In this document: positions 7,011-14,568 of the stretch, piece after piece
Position numbering within the stretch: the first letter of the stretch is position 1
Layout: each line of letters opens with the position of its first letter
Assembly (NCBI RefSeq): GCF_015694705.1
Contig: NZ_JADQDR010000012.1
Coordinates: 62,001-126,000 of the forward strand
From: Pontibacter rufus
GTDB taxonomy: Bacteria > Bacteroidota > Bacteroidia > Cytophagales > Hymenobacteraceae
Length of the DNA: 64,000 bases
Reading direction: 5' to 3'
Position numbers and translations under genes: made by a program
Notes under the pieces: generated by a model
Seen by the model: only the letters and a program-made list of their open reading frames with translations
What the model was told of the DNA's origin: nothing
Database searches by the model: none

Positions 7011-8777
7011 TTAATGCTTATACATGCTTTCAATCACATCCTTGTAATTGGCATTGATGACCTTGCGTTTTACTTTGAGGGTAGGCGTGAGCTCGCCGCT
7101 TTCTACAGTCCACATGTTAGGAATGAGCTTGAACTTCTTGATGGTTTCATACTGGGCCAGCCCTTCGTTGGTCTTAATAATCTCTCTGTGATATTTCTCC
7201 AACACGTCGGGGTTCTCAAGCATTTCGGCATCAGTGGTATAAGCAATGCCTTTGTGTGCTGCCCAGTCACGCAGGCCCACGAACGAGGGCACGATAAGCG
7301 CTGCGGCATACTTTTCGCCCGAGCCCACGACCATCGCCTGCTCTACCACTACCGATTCTTTCAGCTTGTTTTCAATCGGCTGGGGCGCCACATACTTACC
7401 GCCGGAGGTCTTGAACATTTCTTTTTTGCGGTCGGTAATCTTGAGGTATTTGCCCTCTACCATCTCGCCGATATCGCCGGTATGGAACCAGCCCTCTGCG
7501 TCGATAGCTTCGGCAGTTAGCTCTGGTTTGTTATAGTAGCCTTTCATCACATGCGGCCCACGGGTCAGCACTTCGCCATCCGTCTCCGCTATTTTTACCT
7601 CCACGCCATCAATCGGCAGGCCTACGGTGCCAATCATGTTGTTCTCCGGCTCAAAGCGGTTTACCGTAATTACAGGCGATGTTTCGGTTAAGCCATAGCC
7701 TTCCATTACGCGGATATTAGCCGACCAGAACACGCGCGCCAGCCGTGGCTGCAACGCTGCACCACCGGATACAATGGTAATCACGTTTCCGCCCAGCGCC
7801 TCGCGCCATTTACTGAAAATGAGTTTGTTGGCCAGCGCCAACTGCTGGTTATACCACCAACCCTGGTCTGTTTGTGTGTCATACTTCAGGCCCAACTCCA
7901 GCGCCCAGAAAAACAGCTTGCGTTTGGCGCCTGTCAGCTCCATGCCGGTAGCTACAATCTTGTCGTATATTTTCTCGAGTAAGCGCGGCACGGTGGTAAA
8001 CAGGTGCGGCTTCACTTCTTTCAGGTTATCGGCTACCTTTTCTATACTTTCGGCATAGTAAATAGACACGCCAATGCGGAAGTATAAGTACAGCAACATG
8101 CGCTCGAACACGTGGCAGAGCGGCAGAAAACTGAGCGCCCGGTGCGTTTCGTTTACCGGCACATAAGGCATCGTACCCTGCACGTTGCTCACCAGATTGT
8201 TATGCGTTAGCATCACCCCTTTGGGATTGCCGGTAGTACCCGAAGTATAGATAATCGTCAGGATATCGTCGGGCTGCACGGCGGCTTTCAGTGGCTCCAG
8301 TTGCTGCGCGTTTTCATCCTTACTTAGTTCCAGCACTTCTTTCCAATGCTTTGCGCCATCCACCTCATCAAAGGTATAAATGGCCTGCACGCTGTCCATA
8401 CCTTTAGTGGCAGCCGCTACTTTTTTATAAAGGCTTTTATCAGATACAAAGATGGCTTTCACCGCTGCATCGCTGAAAATATAACGGTAATCTTCCTCCG
8501 TAATAGTAGGATACATCGGCACACTGATAGCCCCTATCTGCTGAATACCAAAATCAACCAGCACCCACTCAGGACGGTTAAACGAAATAATAGCCACCTT
8601 GTCATTCTTTCCTACGCCTGTTTTCAGCAGCCCAAGGCTTACCTTATTGGCATAATCCTGCACATCCTGGGTGCTATACTTTACCCAGCTGCCATTTATC
8701 TTAGCCGCCAGGCAATCGGGCTGCGGATAGTTCTGTAGCTGATAGGGCAGCAAATCAAACGTACGGCTGATATTCAT
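7011..8777 (-). CDS. fadD: Long-chain fatty acid-CoA ligase (AMP-forming)
   Basis: Activates long-chain fatty acids to acyl-CoA via an acyl-adenylate, feeding beta-oxidation. 588 residues, the size of FAA1/FadD15-type ligases. Adenylate-forming motifs are visible: IIYTSGTTGNPKGVMLTHNN (~residue 175), EGYGLTETSPVITVN (~345), GWFHTGDIGE (~435) and the KEMFKTSGGKYVAPQPIENK segment with the conserved Lys (~455). The N-terminus (FDLLPYQLQNYPQPDCLAAK) is typical of this subfamily. It is not part of the fad operon but lies about 900 bp upstream of marR on the same strand, consistent with a local fatty-acid degradation region. The promoter is not evident. Confidence 0.92.
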   Translation of the reverse strand: MNISRTFDLLPYQLQNYPQPDCLAAKINGSWVKYSTQDVQDYANKVSLGLLKTGVGKNDKVAIISFNRPEWVLVDFGIQQIGAISVPMYPTITEEDYRYIFSDAAVKAIFVSDKSLYKKVAAATKGMDSVQAIYTFDEVDGAKHWKEVLELSKDENAQQLEPLKAAVQPDDILTIIYTSGTTGNPKGVMLTHNNLVSNVQGTMPYVPVNETHRALSFLPLCHVFERMLLYLYFRIGVSIYYAESIEKVADNLKEVKPHLFTTVPRLLEKIYDKIVATGMELTGAKRKLFFWALELGLKYDTQTDQGWWYNQQLALANKLIFSKWREALGGNVITIVSGGAALQPRLARVFWSANIRVMEGYGLTETSPVITVNRFEPENNMIGTVGLPIDGVEVKIAETDGEVLTRGPHVMKGYYNKPELTAEAIDAEGWFHTGDIGEMVEGKYLKITDRKKEMFKTSGGKYVAPQPIENKLKESVVVEQAMVVGSGEKYAAALIVPSFVGLRDWAAHKGIAYTTDAEMLENPDVLEKYHREIIKTNEGLAQYETIKKFKLIPNMWTVESGELTPTLKVKRKVINANYKDVIESMYKH

Positions 8778-9143
8778 ACTTATAGGTTCAAGAGGGTGGT
8801 GAGATACGCTTTTAGTAAAAAGGCAAAGCTGGATTTATACTTCAATCATTTTATAATGTAAAAGAACAGAGTATCAGGACGTCAGACACAAGCCTTGCTA
8901 AGCATAATTAATAATTAATCCTGCCTTTTGCCTTCCCCGGTTCTGTCGCCCTGAAAGTAGAAAAACCATTACTTTATGCCGCGTTCAGAAATGTTACGGC
9001 CATTTAAACGCATTTTAACCATTTTTTTCATATTCTGCCAGACAGACTGGTATAAATATTTGGCACAAATTATATTCAGCATACGGTGCGCAACAAATCA
9101 CGATCGTGGCCTGCTGAAATCTTTATTGCTGCCGTATTTTTAT
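8778..9143. other. Divergent intergenic region without a recognised gene
   Basis: This lies between the acyl-CoA ligase (minus) and the arginase-family gene (plus). It is AT-rich with no protein-like ORF on either strand. The only candidate signal is the -7 element just beyond its right end. Confidence 0.6.
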
Positions 9144-9151
9144 TATTTTTG
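9144..9151 (+). promoter_or_regulatory. -7 promoter element TATTTTTG
   Basis: It matches TAnnTTTG and lies 18 bases ahead of the ATG at 9170. A TTG at 9126-9128 is a possible, rather closely spaced -33 element. A transcript starting here would exclude the GTG at 9086 as a start. Confidence 0.5.
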
Positions 9152-9169
9152 ATTTCGAGACAACGCCAC

Positions 9170-10333
9170 ATGAACCTTGCGATATTTTTTGAGCCCCTGA
9201 ATGAGGATGTATTCGCCACCTTTAACAAGCCGCGCACACTGGGCGCCTATACCAGTCGCTTTGTAAGCAAGCTCCCGGACTGGCGCGGGGCCGACATTGC
9301 CCTGATAGGTATAAACGAAACCCGCGGCCGCCACACGGCAGCACTGGAGCCGGAAGAAAGCCTGGCCCCGGCGCGTGCTGTGCGGGAAAAACTCTACAGC
9401 CTGACCAAAGGTGCGGGTCGCTGCCAGCTAGTGGACCTTGGCAACTTGCGCCCCGGCATTACGCTGGAAGATACCTGCCTGCGCCTGAAAGAAATAGTGG
9501 AAATACTGATTTCGCACAATACCATTCCCGTGATTATCGGTGGCTCGCATGATTTGGAGTATGGCCAGTACCTGGGCTACGAACACCTGAACCGCGCCGT
9601 GAACATGGTAACCGTAGACAGCAGCGTGGACATGACCGAAGACACCGATGCCGCGCCCAACAGAAAGCAGCTGCGCCAGATTCTGATGCACGAACCCAAT
9701 TACCTGTTTAGCCTGGGCCAGATAGGTTATCAGTCGTATCTGGTAGAACCGGAGGTGATGGCAACATTGGAAAAGCTGCACTTTGAAGCGTTCAGGGTAG
9801 GTGAAGTGCACCGCAATTTGCAGGAGATGGAGCCGGTGGTGCGCGTAGCCGATCTGCTGACTTTCGATATTTCAGCCATCCGCCACCAGGATGCGCCGGG
9901 CTATGAACCGGCTAACCCGTTTGGCCTGACGGGCGAGGAAGCCTGCCAGCTTTGCTGGTATGCGGGTCTGAACGACAACCTGACCTCGCTGGGTATTTAC
10001 GAATATCAGCCGGAACAGGATGAGCGCAACATCACGGCCATGACCATTGCCACGATGATCTGGTATTTTATTGAGGGCTTTTACCACCGCAAAAATGAGC
10101 TAAATTTCAGCAGCAGGCAATTTACCCGGTATGCCGTGGCGTTTCATGACAACCCAAACCGTATGGTTTTTTATAAAAGCAAACAGAGCGAAAAATGGTG
10201 GATGGAGGTAGAGCCGCTATCGGCCGGCGACAAAGGCAGCCGCGTAATACCCTGTAGCTACGAAGATTACCTGCAGGCCACCAAAGGCGAAGTGCCTAAC
10301 CGCTGGATTCTGACACAGGCGCGGATTGGCTGA
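9170..10333 (+). CDS. Arginase/formimidoylglutamase-family protein, divergent metal site
   Basis: Ureohydrolase-fold protein of 387 residues, starting at ATG 9170 (MNLAIFFEPLNEDVFATFNK). An upstream in-frame GTG at 9086 gives an unlikely hydrophobic prefix and precedes the predicted promoter. Family motifs are recognisable but altered: GGSHDLEYGQ keeps the His ligand; the canonical DAHxD is DSSVD (His replaced by Ser); the canonical DxD is DIS (second Asp replaced by Ser). In arginase terms the ligands of the first Mn survive, while two that are specific to the second are lost. Similar Bacteroidota proteins are commonly annotated as formimidoylglutamase or arginase; no hut genes adjoin. Its activity is therefore uncertain. 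Confidence 0.8.
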   Translation: MNLAIFFEPLNEDVFATFNKPRTLGAYTSRFVSKLPDWRGADIALIGINETRGRHTAALEPEESLAPARAVREKLYSLTKGAGRCQLVDLGNLRPGITLEDTCLRLKEIVEILISHNTIPVIIGGSHDLEYGQYLGYEHLNRAVNMVTVDSSVDMTEDTDAAPNRKQLRQILMHEPNYLFSLGQIGYQSYLVEPEVMATLEKLHFEAFRVGEVHRNLQEMEPVVRVADLLTFDISAIRHQDAPGYEPANPFGLTGEEACQLCWYAGLNDNLTSLGIYEYQPEQDERNITAMTIATMIWYFIEGFYHRKNELNFSSRQFTRYAVAFHDNPNRMVFYKSKQSEKWWMEVEPLSAGDKGSRVIPCSYEDYLQATKGEVPNRWILTQARIG

Positions 10334-10348
10334 CCTGAAGATTTTTAA

Positions 10349-10480
10349 ATTTGAAGATGTGGAAATTTGCAGATGCAGCGTTTAAACCAATTCTTTTGAA
10401 TGTATGATAAGATATTAAGCTGTTTTATCATGCCTGATCCTGTTTCATCTCTACATTTTCTCACCTCCAAATCTTCAAAT
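10349..10480. repeat. Inverted pair of ATTTGAAGAT(G/T)TGGA repeats
   Basis: 10349-10363 and 10466-10480 are inverted copies (14 of 15 match) flanking about 100 bp without a gene. Part of the left arm and the bases after it (10356-10374, GATGTGGAAATTTGCAGAT) recur with one mismatch at 50414-50432. The right arm ends two bases before the start codon at 10483. Confidence 0.6.
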
Positions 10481-10482
10481 GC

Positions 10483-10740
10483 ATGAACCTACCTGAATAC
10501 ACGCTACAGCAGTTGGCGCTGCGCAATGGCCAGGACAGGGAGGAGATTTGGATTGCGTACCAGGGCGTGATCTATGATGTAAGAAAGTCAAGGTTGTGGC
10601 GCAACGGTCGCCATTACGAGCATTGGGCAGGCCAGGACCTGACAGCGGAGCTACAGGATGCGCCGCACAACGCCAACGTGTTCGACAAATTTGAGGCAGT
10701 CGGCCTTGTAAAGCACCACTTAAACAAAAACAAAGTATAA
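10483..10740 (+). CDS. Small cytochrome b5-like heme/steroid-binding protein
   Basis: A stand-alone cytochrome b5-fold domain of 85 residues with no signal peptide or membrane anchor, so probably cytosolic. Typical features: YTLQQLALRNGQ at the start, WIAYQGVIYDV (the b5 V-Y-D-V strand), GRHYEHWAGQDLT carrying the first candidate axial His, and DAPHNANVFDKFEAVG carrying the second. Small b5-like proteins of this type are known in archaea and bacteria, but their partner enzymes are mostly undefined. It is followed 68 bp later by the N-acetylglucosamine kinase gene on the same strand. The right arm of an inverted repeat abuts the start codon. Confidence 0.8.
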   Translation: MNLPEYTLQQLALRNGQDREEIWIAYQGVIYDVRKSRLWRNGRHYEHWAGQDLTAELQDAPHNANVFDKFEAVGLVKHHLNKNKV

Positions 10741-10808
10741 AGAAAGGACATGCCGCTTGCCTCTTTACGGAGCAATGCATAACCAGATACTCAAACCATA
10801 GCATACTT

Positions 10809-11672
10809 ATGATTCTAATAGCTGATAGTGGCGCCACAAAAACAGACTGGCGCCTGATGAACGCCGATGGCGTGCTGGAGCAGGTTTATACGGCCGGCAT
10901 CAATCCGCAGTACCTGGACGCAGACCAGATTTACACCATTTTCGAAGATGAGCTTCTCCCGAATTTAAAAGAGAAGAACCCCGGCGTTGTTTATTACTAT
11001 GGTGCCGGCTGCAGTTCCCCCGACCGGAACCTGCGCGTAGAACAGGCGCTGCAAAAAGCCTTTCCCAATAGCCCGGCGCATGTAGACCATGACCTGCTGG
11101 CGGCAGCACGTGCCCTCTGCGGCCATGCGCCCGGCATTGCCTGCATCTTGGGTACCGGTTCTAACTCCTGTCTCTATGATGGGCAGAACATCACAGACAA
11201 CGTGCCTTCGCTGGGCTTCCTGATGGGTGACGAAGGAAGCGGCGCTTACCTGGGCAAAATGCTTATCAGAGCTTACCTCTACCGCGAATTGCCGGATGAA
11301 CTGGCCAACTCACTGAAAAACACATACAACCTGACCAAAAACAGCATTCTGGACGCGGTATATTATTCTGATATGCCCAGCACGTATCTGGCTACTTTTG
11401 CTAAGTTCTGTCATGACAAGCGCAAGAACCCGGTTATACATGCCATGATCTATGAAAACTTTTCAGAATTTTTTGAGCGCCATGTCAGCAAGTATGAGGG
11501 CTTTACCGAACTGCCCATACATTTTGTGGGCTCCATTGCTTACCACTTCTCAGACACACTACAACAGGTAGCCAAAAAGTATGGCGCTCATCTGGGCAAA
11601 GTAATTACCAGCCCGAGCGAAGGCCTTATTCAGTATCATCAGGAATTGTTAGCTACTACTGGCGAAAAGTAA
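10809..11672 (+). CDS. N-acetylglucosamine kinase-like BadF/BadG ATPase
   Basis: ASKHA-fold kinase (BadF/BadG/BcrA/BcrD family), 287 residues, close to the ~285 usual for bacterial GlcNAc kinase homologues. It would phosphorylate N-acetylglucosamine recovered from cell-wall turnover or chitin, using ATP. Seen: phosphate-1 motif DSGATKTDWRLM at residues 6-17, phosphate-2-like ILGTGSNSCLYDG (~115-127) and GFLMGDEGSGAYLGK (~137-151), and a C-terminal adenosine-type motif VGSIAYHFSDTL. The hairpin at 11786-11841 lies downstream, between this gene and the converging one. Substrate assignment is by family only. Confidence 0.85.
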   Translation: MILIADSGATKTDWRLMNADGVLEQVYTAGINPQYLDADQIYTIFEDELLPNLKEKNPGVVYYYGAGCSSPDRNLRVEQALQKAFPNSPAHVDHDLLAAARALCGHAPGIACILGTGSNSCLYDGQNITDNVPSLGFLMGDEGSGAYLGKMLIRAYLYRELPDELANSLKNTYNLTKNSILDAVYYSDMPSTYLATFAKFCHDKRKNPVIHAMIYENFSEFFERHVSKYEGFTELPIHFVGSIAYHFSDTLQQVAKKYGAHLGKVITSPSEGLIQYHQELLATTGEK

Positions 11673-11785
11673 GCTATTTTAAGGTAAAACCTGAGCGCAT
11701 TCTCTTCCGGATACACAGGCCAGCTTAAATACTTATATCTGCCGAAGTAAGCGATGTGGATGTTTGCAGATAAGATAGTTAACCA

Positions 11786-11841
11786 AAACATCAAAGACGC
11801 ATACTGCCGTTTTAAAATGACAGTATGCGTCTTTGATGTTT
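11786..11841. terminator. 21-bp perfect hairpin between convergent genes
   Basis: AAACATCAAAGACGCATACTG (11786-11806, 21 bases) is exactly complementary to 11821-11841. The 14-base loop contains TTTTAAAA. It lies between converging genes, where a shared terminator is expected, but the stem is unusually long, not GC-capped and lacks a clear U-tract. It could instead be a small inverted-repeat element. Shorter inverted bits (GCAGATA at 11767 and TATCTGC at ~11848) extend the symmetry outward. Confidence 0.5.
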
Positions 11842-11920
11842 CAGAGATATCTGCACTTGAAAAAGAGCGCTTCGGCTTCGTGTTCATGCATCTGCAATCT
11901 CCTGAAAGGCTCCATCAGAA

Positions 11921-13009
11921 TTATTCCGGCACAACCAGCCTTTGCATCAGTACCGAAGCTGCCTCGCTGCTGGGCGCGTAGTAATCCGCTACCGACCATG
12001 TATAGTCGAGTTTAAAACGATTGTCGTTGAGATTATAAAGCACTTTTTTCCGGTAATCTTCCAGTGCCTCCAGTCCCAGCGCCTTGCGCTGCGCATCTAC
12101 CCGCTGCTGTTCTGCTTCGCTCCTGCTTTCCAGCAGGTACCGGCCCAGGTACTTTGGCTTCTTTTTATCTTCCTGGCAGGCGCTGCAGTTAACCCGCACA
12201 AAAGCTTTGGAGCCATACGTGCTCCTGCCCGCCTGCTGCTCCAGCAGGTAAGCGGCTGCCTGCGGCGCCAGTTGCCCGTGGTGCACGGCGTCGCGTAGTA
12301 TAGGAGAAAAATCGTACCCTTTGCGTGCTTTCGTTTGCCGCTGAATTACGATGGTAAAGCGCGGCAACTGCTCCAGCGTATCCGCCACACCTATCAGGTC
12401 TTCACCGGGGTAGCCATACTGTTCCACCCAATCCAATAACAGCTGCACATTGGCCGCCTCTATTTTCCGGATTGTGTCGCCGTATACGCGCAGACCGCCT
12501 TCCGCCTGCCTGAAGTATTGATCGCGGGCATACAACTCATCTAAATTGGCGCGCAAATCCGGCTTAACATGTTCCTCATAGGCACGCCGTCGCTTTTTAT
12601 ACTTCCTCCTAAACTTTTTCCAGTGCCTGGTACCAGCCAGCGAATCCAGCAAGGGCTGCTGCGCCAGATACTCGAGGCTCACTCCTTTTTCTACCAGTTT
12701 CTCCAGGTATTCGTAAGTTTGCTTCTCGTTTTGTAGCAGCAGGGCACATATGGCCGCGTTGTAATAATCGCGGGCAAAGGGCGAGGGCACGGCGGCAAAG
12801 GCATACTGGTAAGCATTCAGTGCGGCAGCATAATCCTGCTCTATTATACTTAACTCCGCCTCGTTGATAACCGGGTAGTAATCTGTTACATAATCCGGGG
12901 CTGCCGCGGCGGGGGCAGCATTTAATAGAATAAGGCAAAAGCCCAGTAGCAGCGACAACAAATAGCGCCGCCGGGGAGCAGAAAGGGTGTTGAAAGAGTG
13001 TGAAAACAT
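11921..13009 (-). CDS. Exported DUF6624-like protein with N-terminal TPR-like region
   Basis: 362 residues. It has a basic N-terminus and hydrophobic stretch (RRRYLLSLLLGFCLILLNAAPAAAA) followed by a likely signal-peptidase site, so periplasmic or secreted. Residues ~45-130 resemble tetratricopeptide helices. Residues ~155-300 match the pattern of DUF6624 proteins: ARDQYFRQAEGG, then an INVQLL-type helix, YGYPGEDLIGVADT, TIVIQRQ and LLEQQAGRSTYGSKAFV. A CxxC pair (NCSACQ, ~275) is noteworthy. Function of the family is unknown. The start codon follows directly after a TAGTTTTG -7 element (13021-13014), so its mRNA may be nearly leaderless. Confidence 0.7.
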   Translation of the reverse strand: MFSHSFNTLSAPRRRYLLSLLLGFCLILLNAAPAAAAPDYVTDYYPVINEAELSIIEQDYAAALNAYQYAFAAVPSPFARDYYNAAICALLLQNEKQTYEYLEKLVEKGVSLEYLAQQPLLDSLAGTRHWKKFRRKYKKRRRAYEEHVKPDLRANLDELYARDQYFRQAEGGLRVYGDTIRKIEAANVQLLLDWVEQYGYPGEDLIGVADTLEQLPRFTIVIQRQTKARKGYDFSPILRDAVHHGQLAPQAAAYLLEQQAGRSTYGSKAFVRVNCSACQEDKKKPKYLGRYLLESRSEAEQQRVDAQRKALGLEALEDYRKKVLYNLNDNRFKLDYTWSVADYYAPSSEAASVLMQRLVVPE

Positions 13010-13013
13010 GGTG

Positions 13014-13021
13014 CAAAACTA
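13014..13021 (-). promoter_or_regulatory. -7 promoter element TAGTTTTG, near-leaderless start
   Basis: On the minus strand this fits TAnnTTTG and ends 4 bases before the ATG at 13009, so transcription would begin at or within a base or two of the start codon. Confidence 0.5.
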
Positions 13022-13258
13022 ATACGCTGCAAGTATAACGAATATCTAAGCGATAAAATGTGTGGCGGGTGCAAAGCATTTCGCCAATGCCGGCCATCTC
13101 CCATACTTCAAAAGCAGCCTTTCCAGCGGAACAGTTTGCCCCTACCGGCTGTTTTGGGAAGATAATAAGCGTTTTTCAGGTGAAAGGCGCCAACTTTACA
13201 ATAGCTTCAGAGTACAGCAAAATTAAGGCTGTTGCCACCTTCTCCAGACAGAACTTTT

Positions 13259-13828
13259 ATGCATACGATAGAACCTTTTTATAACTGGCTTGAGCACTAC
13301 GAGGCATCCGAAGATCCCCGCTCACCGCTTTATGGCGCCGAGAACAGCCTCACGCAATATACCAACACCATTTATGGTTACTACATTCATCCGCAGTGGG
13401 ACGATATAGAATCGGAGACACTGTTCCTGAAAATCCTGTTCACCGACTATGACCTGCGCTTTACGGTGATAGAGTTTATGGGCGAATGGAACGATGCGCT
13501 GCACAACGACATCATGATGCTGAAACGCAATATCATCGATCCACTGCTGCACGAAGGCATCAAGCACTTTATACTTGTCGGCGAAAACGTTTTCAACTTC
13601 CACGGCTCCGAAGACGACTATTACGAAGAGTGGTTTGAAGACGTGGAAGACGGCTGGATAGCGGCCCTCAACTTCCGGGACTTTGTGCTGGACGAGATGC
13701 GCAACTATAACCTGGATTCTTACCTGAACTATGGCGGCACCCTCGACGATATCCACTGGCGTACTTTCACTCCCAAACGCCTGTTTGGCCTGGTAAACAG
13801 TATGATTCAGAAGCGGCTGGGGCCATAA
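13259..13828 (+). CDS. Conserved hypothetical protein, acidic
   Basis: 189 residues from ATG 13259 (MHTIEPFYNWLEHYEASEDP); an in-frame TTG at 13232 is less likely. It is rich in aromatic and acidic residues (SEDDYYEEWFEDVEDGW), with no signal peptide, membrane segment or known motif. Codon use and composition match neighbouring genes, and a strong terminator follows immediately, so it is very probably real. The end, RTFTPKRLFGLVNSMIQKRL, may form a basic helix. I do not recognise a functional family; it stands alone as a single-gene transcription unit. Confidence 0.75.
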   Translation: MHTIEPFYNWLEHYEASEDPRSPLYGAENSLTQYTNTIYGYYIHPQWDDIESETLFLKILFTDYDLRFTVIEFMGEWNDALHNDIMMLKRNIIDPLLHEGIKHFILVGENVFNFHGSEDDYYEEWFEDVEDGWIAALNFRDFVLDEMRNYNLDSYLNYGGTLDDIHWRTFTPKRLFGLVNSMIQKRLGP

Positions 13829-13865
13829 AATAAAAGAGCCTGGCTTGCGCCAGGCTCTTTTATTT
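13828..13865. terminator. Bidirectional terminator
   Basis: A 17-bp stem, AAATAAAAGAGCCTGGC (13828-13844) paired with 13849-13865, loop TTGC. It serves the converging genes on both sides. Confidence 0.9.
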
Positions 13866-13881
13866 TATGATGCTATTTTAA

Positions 13882-14109
13882 CTACTCTACGACAACAGTG
13901 GTATCCATGTCGTCAGCGGCATCTTCCATGGCATCAGCTTTGTTTTCTGCTGCGTCTTCGATGGCTTCGCCTCTTTCCTCACCGGCTTCTTCAACCTGAT
14001 CAGCGTTTTCTTCCACTGCATTTTCAGCAGGAGAATCGCAGGAAGAGAATGTTGCCATACCGAAAGTAAGCAGGCCGGCTGTCAGGAAGAAATAGATTGG
14101 TTTTTTCAT
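13882..14109 (-). CDS. Small acidic lipoprotein
   Basis: 75 residues. It has a lipoprotein signal peptide with lipobox FSSC (Cys near residue 24), followed by a strongly acidic, Ala/Glu-rich segment (ENAVEENADQVEEAGEERGE, then EDAAENKADAMEDAADDMD) that should be helical or coiled. The shape recalls small envelope lipoproteins, but no family is recognised. The Bacteroidota lipoprotein export signal (acidic residues after the Cys) is present as CDSPAENAVEE, suggesting possible surface display. Confidence 0.75.
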   Translation of the reverse strand: MKKPIYFFLTAGLLTFGMATFSSCDSPAENAVEENADQVEEAGEERGEAIEDAAENKADAMEDAADDMDTTVVVE

Positions 14110-14235
14110 GATGTTTTAATTTAGGTGGTTATAAGTTTGGTAATGAAGCTACCAAAAACCTGTGCAAATACAGCACAGAAGGTATCAGAACGAATACGAG
14201 AATATCATGATATAGTTCAGTAGGTATAAAACAAA

Positions 14236-14265
14236 GCGGGAGACAATTTTGCAATTGTCTCCCGC
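14236..14265 (-). terminator. Terminator of the small lipoprotein gene at 14299
   Basis: A 13-bp stem, GCGGGAGACAATT (14236-14248) paired with 14253-14265, loop TTGC. On the minus strand it is followed by a T-rich stretch. Confidence 0.8.
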
Positions 14266-14298
14266 TGATTCCGGCCATGCGCCGGGTGTTTTTGCTGA

Positions 14299-14499
14299 TT
14301 ACTGAACTACGGCAGCAGAATCCACTGGAACAGTGGCAGTATCTACCGGCGTTGTAGTGGTATCAACTTCTTCTGTTGGAACTGTTTCGTCTACTACAGT
14401 TTCAGTAGTTTCAGACTCTGTAGCAGCCTCTTCGGTGTTGTTGCAAGATGCGAAAACGAAAAGACCGGCAACGAAAAGCAAACCAAATACTTTTTTCAT
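14299..14499 (-). CDS. Small Thr/Val/Glu-rich lipoprotein
   Basis: 66 residues. Signal peptide with lipobox FASC (Cys19), then a low-complexity tail of Thr, Glu, Val and Asp (TEEAATESETTETVVDETV...). It has its own -7 element (TATCTTTG, 14534-14527) and its own terminator, so it is a single-gene unit. It resembles the neighbouring 75-residue lipoprotein in design but not in sequence. No known function. Confidence 0.75.
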   Translation of the reverse strand: MKKVFGLLFVAGLFVFASCNNTEEAATESETTETVVDETVPTEEVDTTTTPVDTATVPVDSAAVVQ

Positions 14500-14526
14500 G
14501 TTGTTCTGATGTTTTTAAATGAGGCG

Positions 14527-14534
14527 CAAAGATA
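14527..14534 (-). promoter_or_regulatory. -7 promoter element TATCTTTG
   Basis: A consensus TAnnTTTG on the minus strand, 28 bases ahead of the ATG at 14499. Confidence 0.6.
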
Positions 14535-14568
14535 CTACTATATCTGAATGCCTCCTTTTCTTTAAGAA

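Noticed and set aside
9086..9169. GTG-initiated extension of the arginase-family protein
   Set aside because: The extension is hydrophobic and low-complexity, unlike the family, and the TATTTTTG promoter element lies inside it.
11754..11981. Plus-strand ORF over the long hairpin
   Set aside because: It spans the perfect inverted repeat and the opposing gene; no family resemblance.
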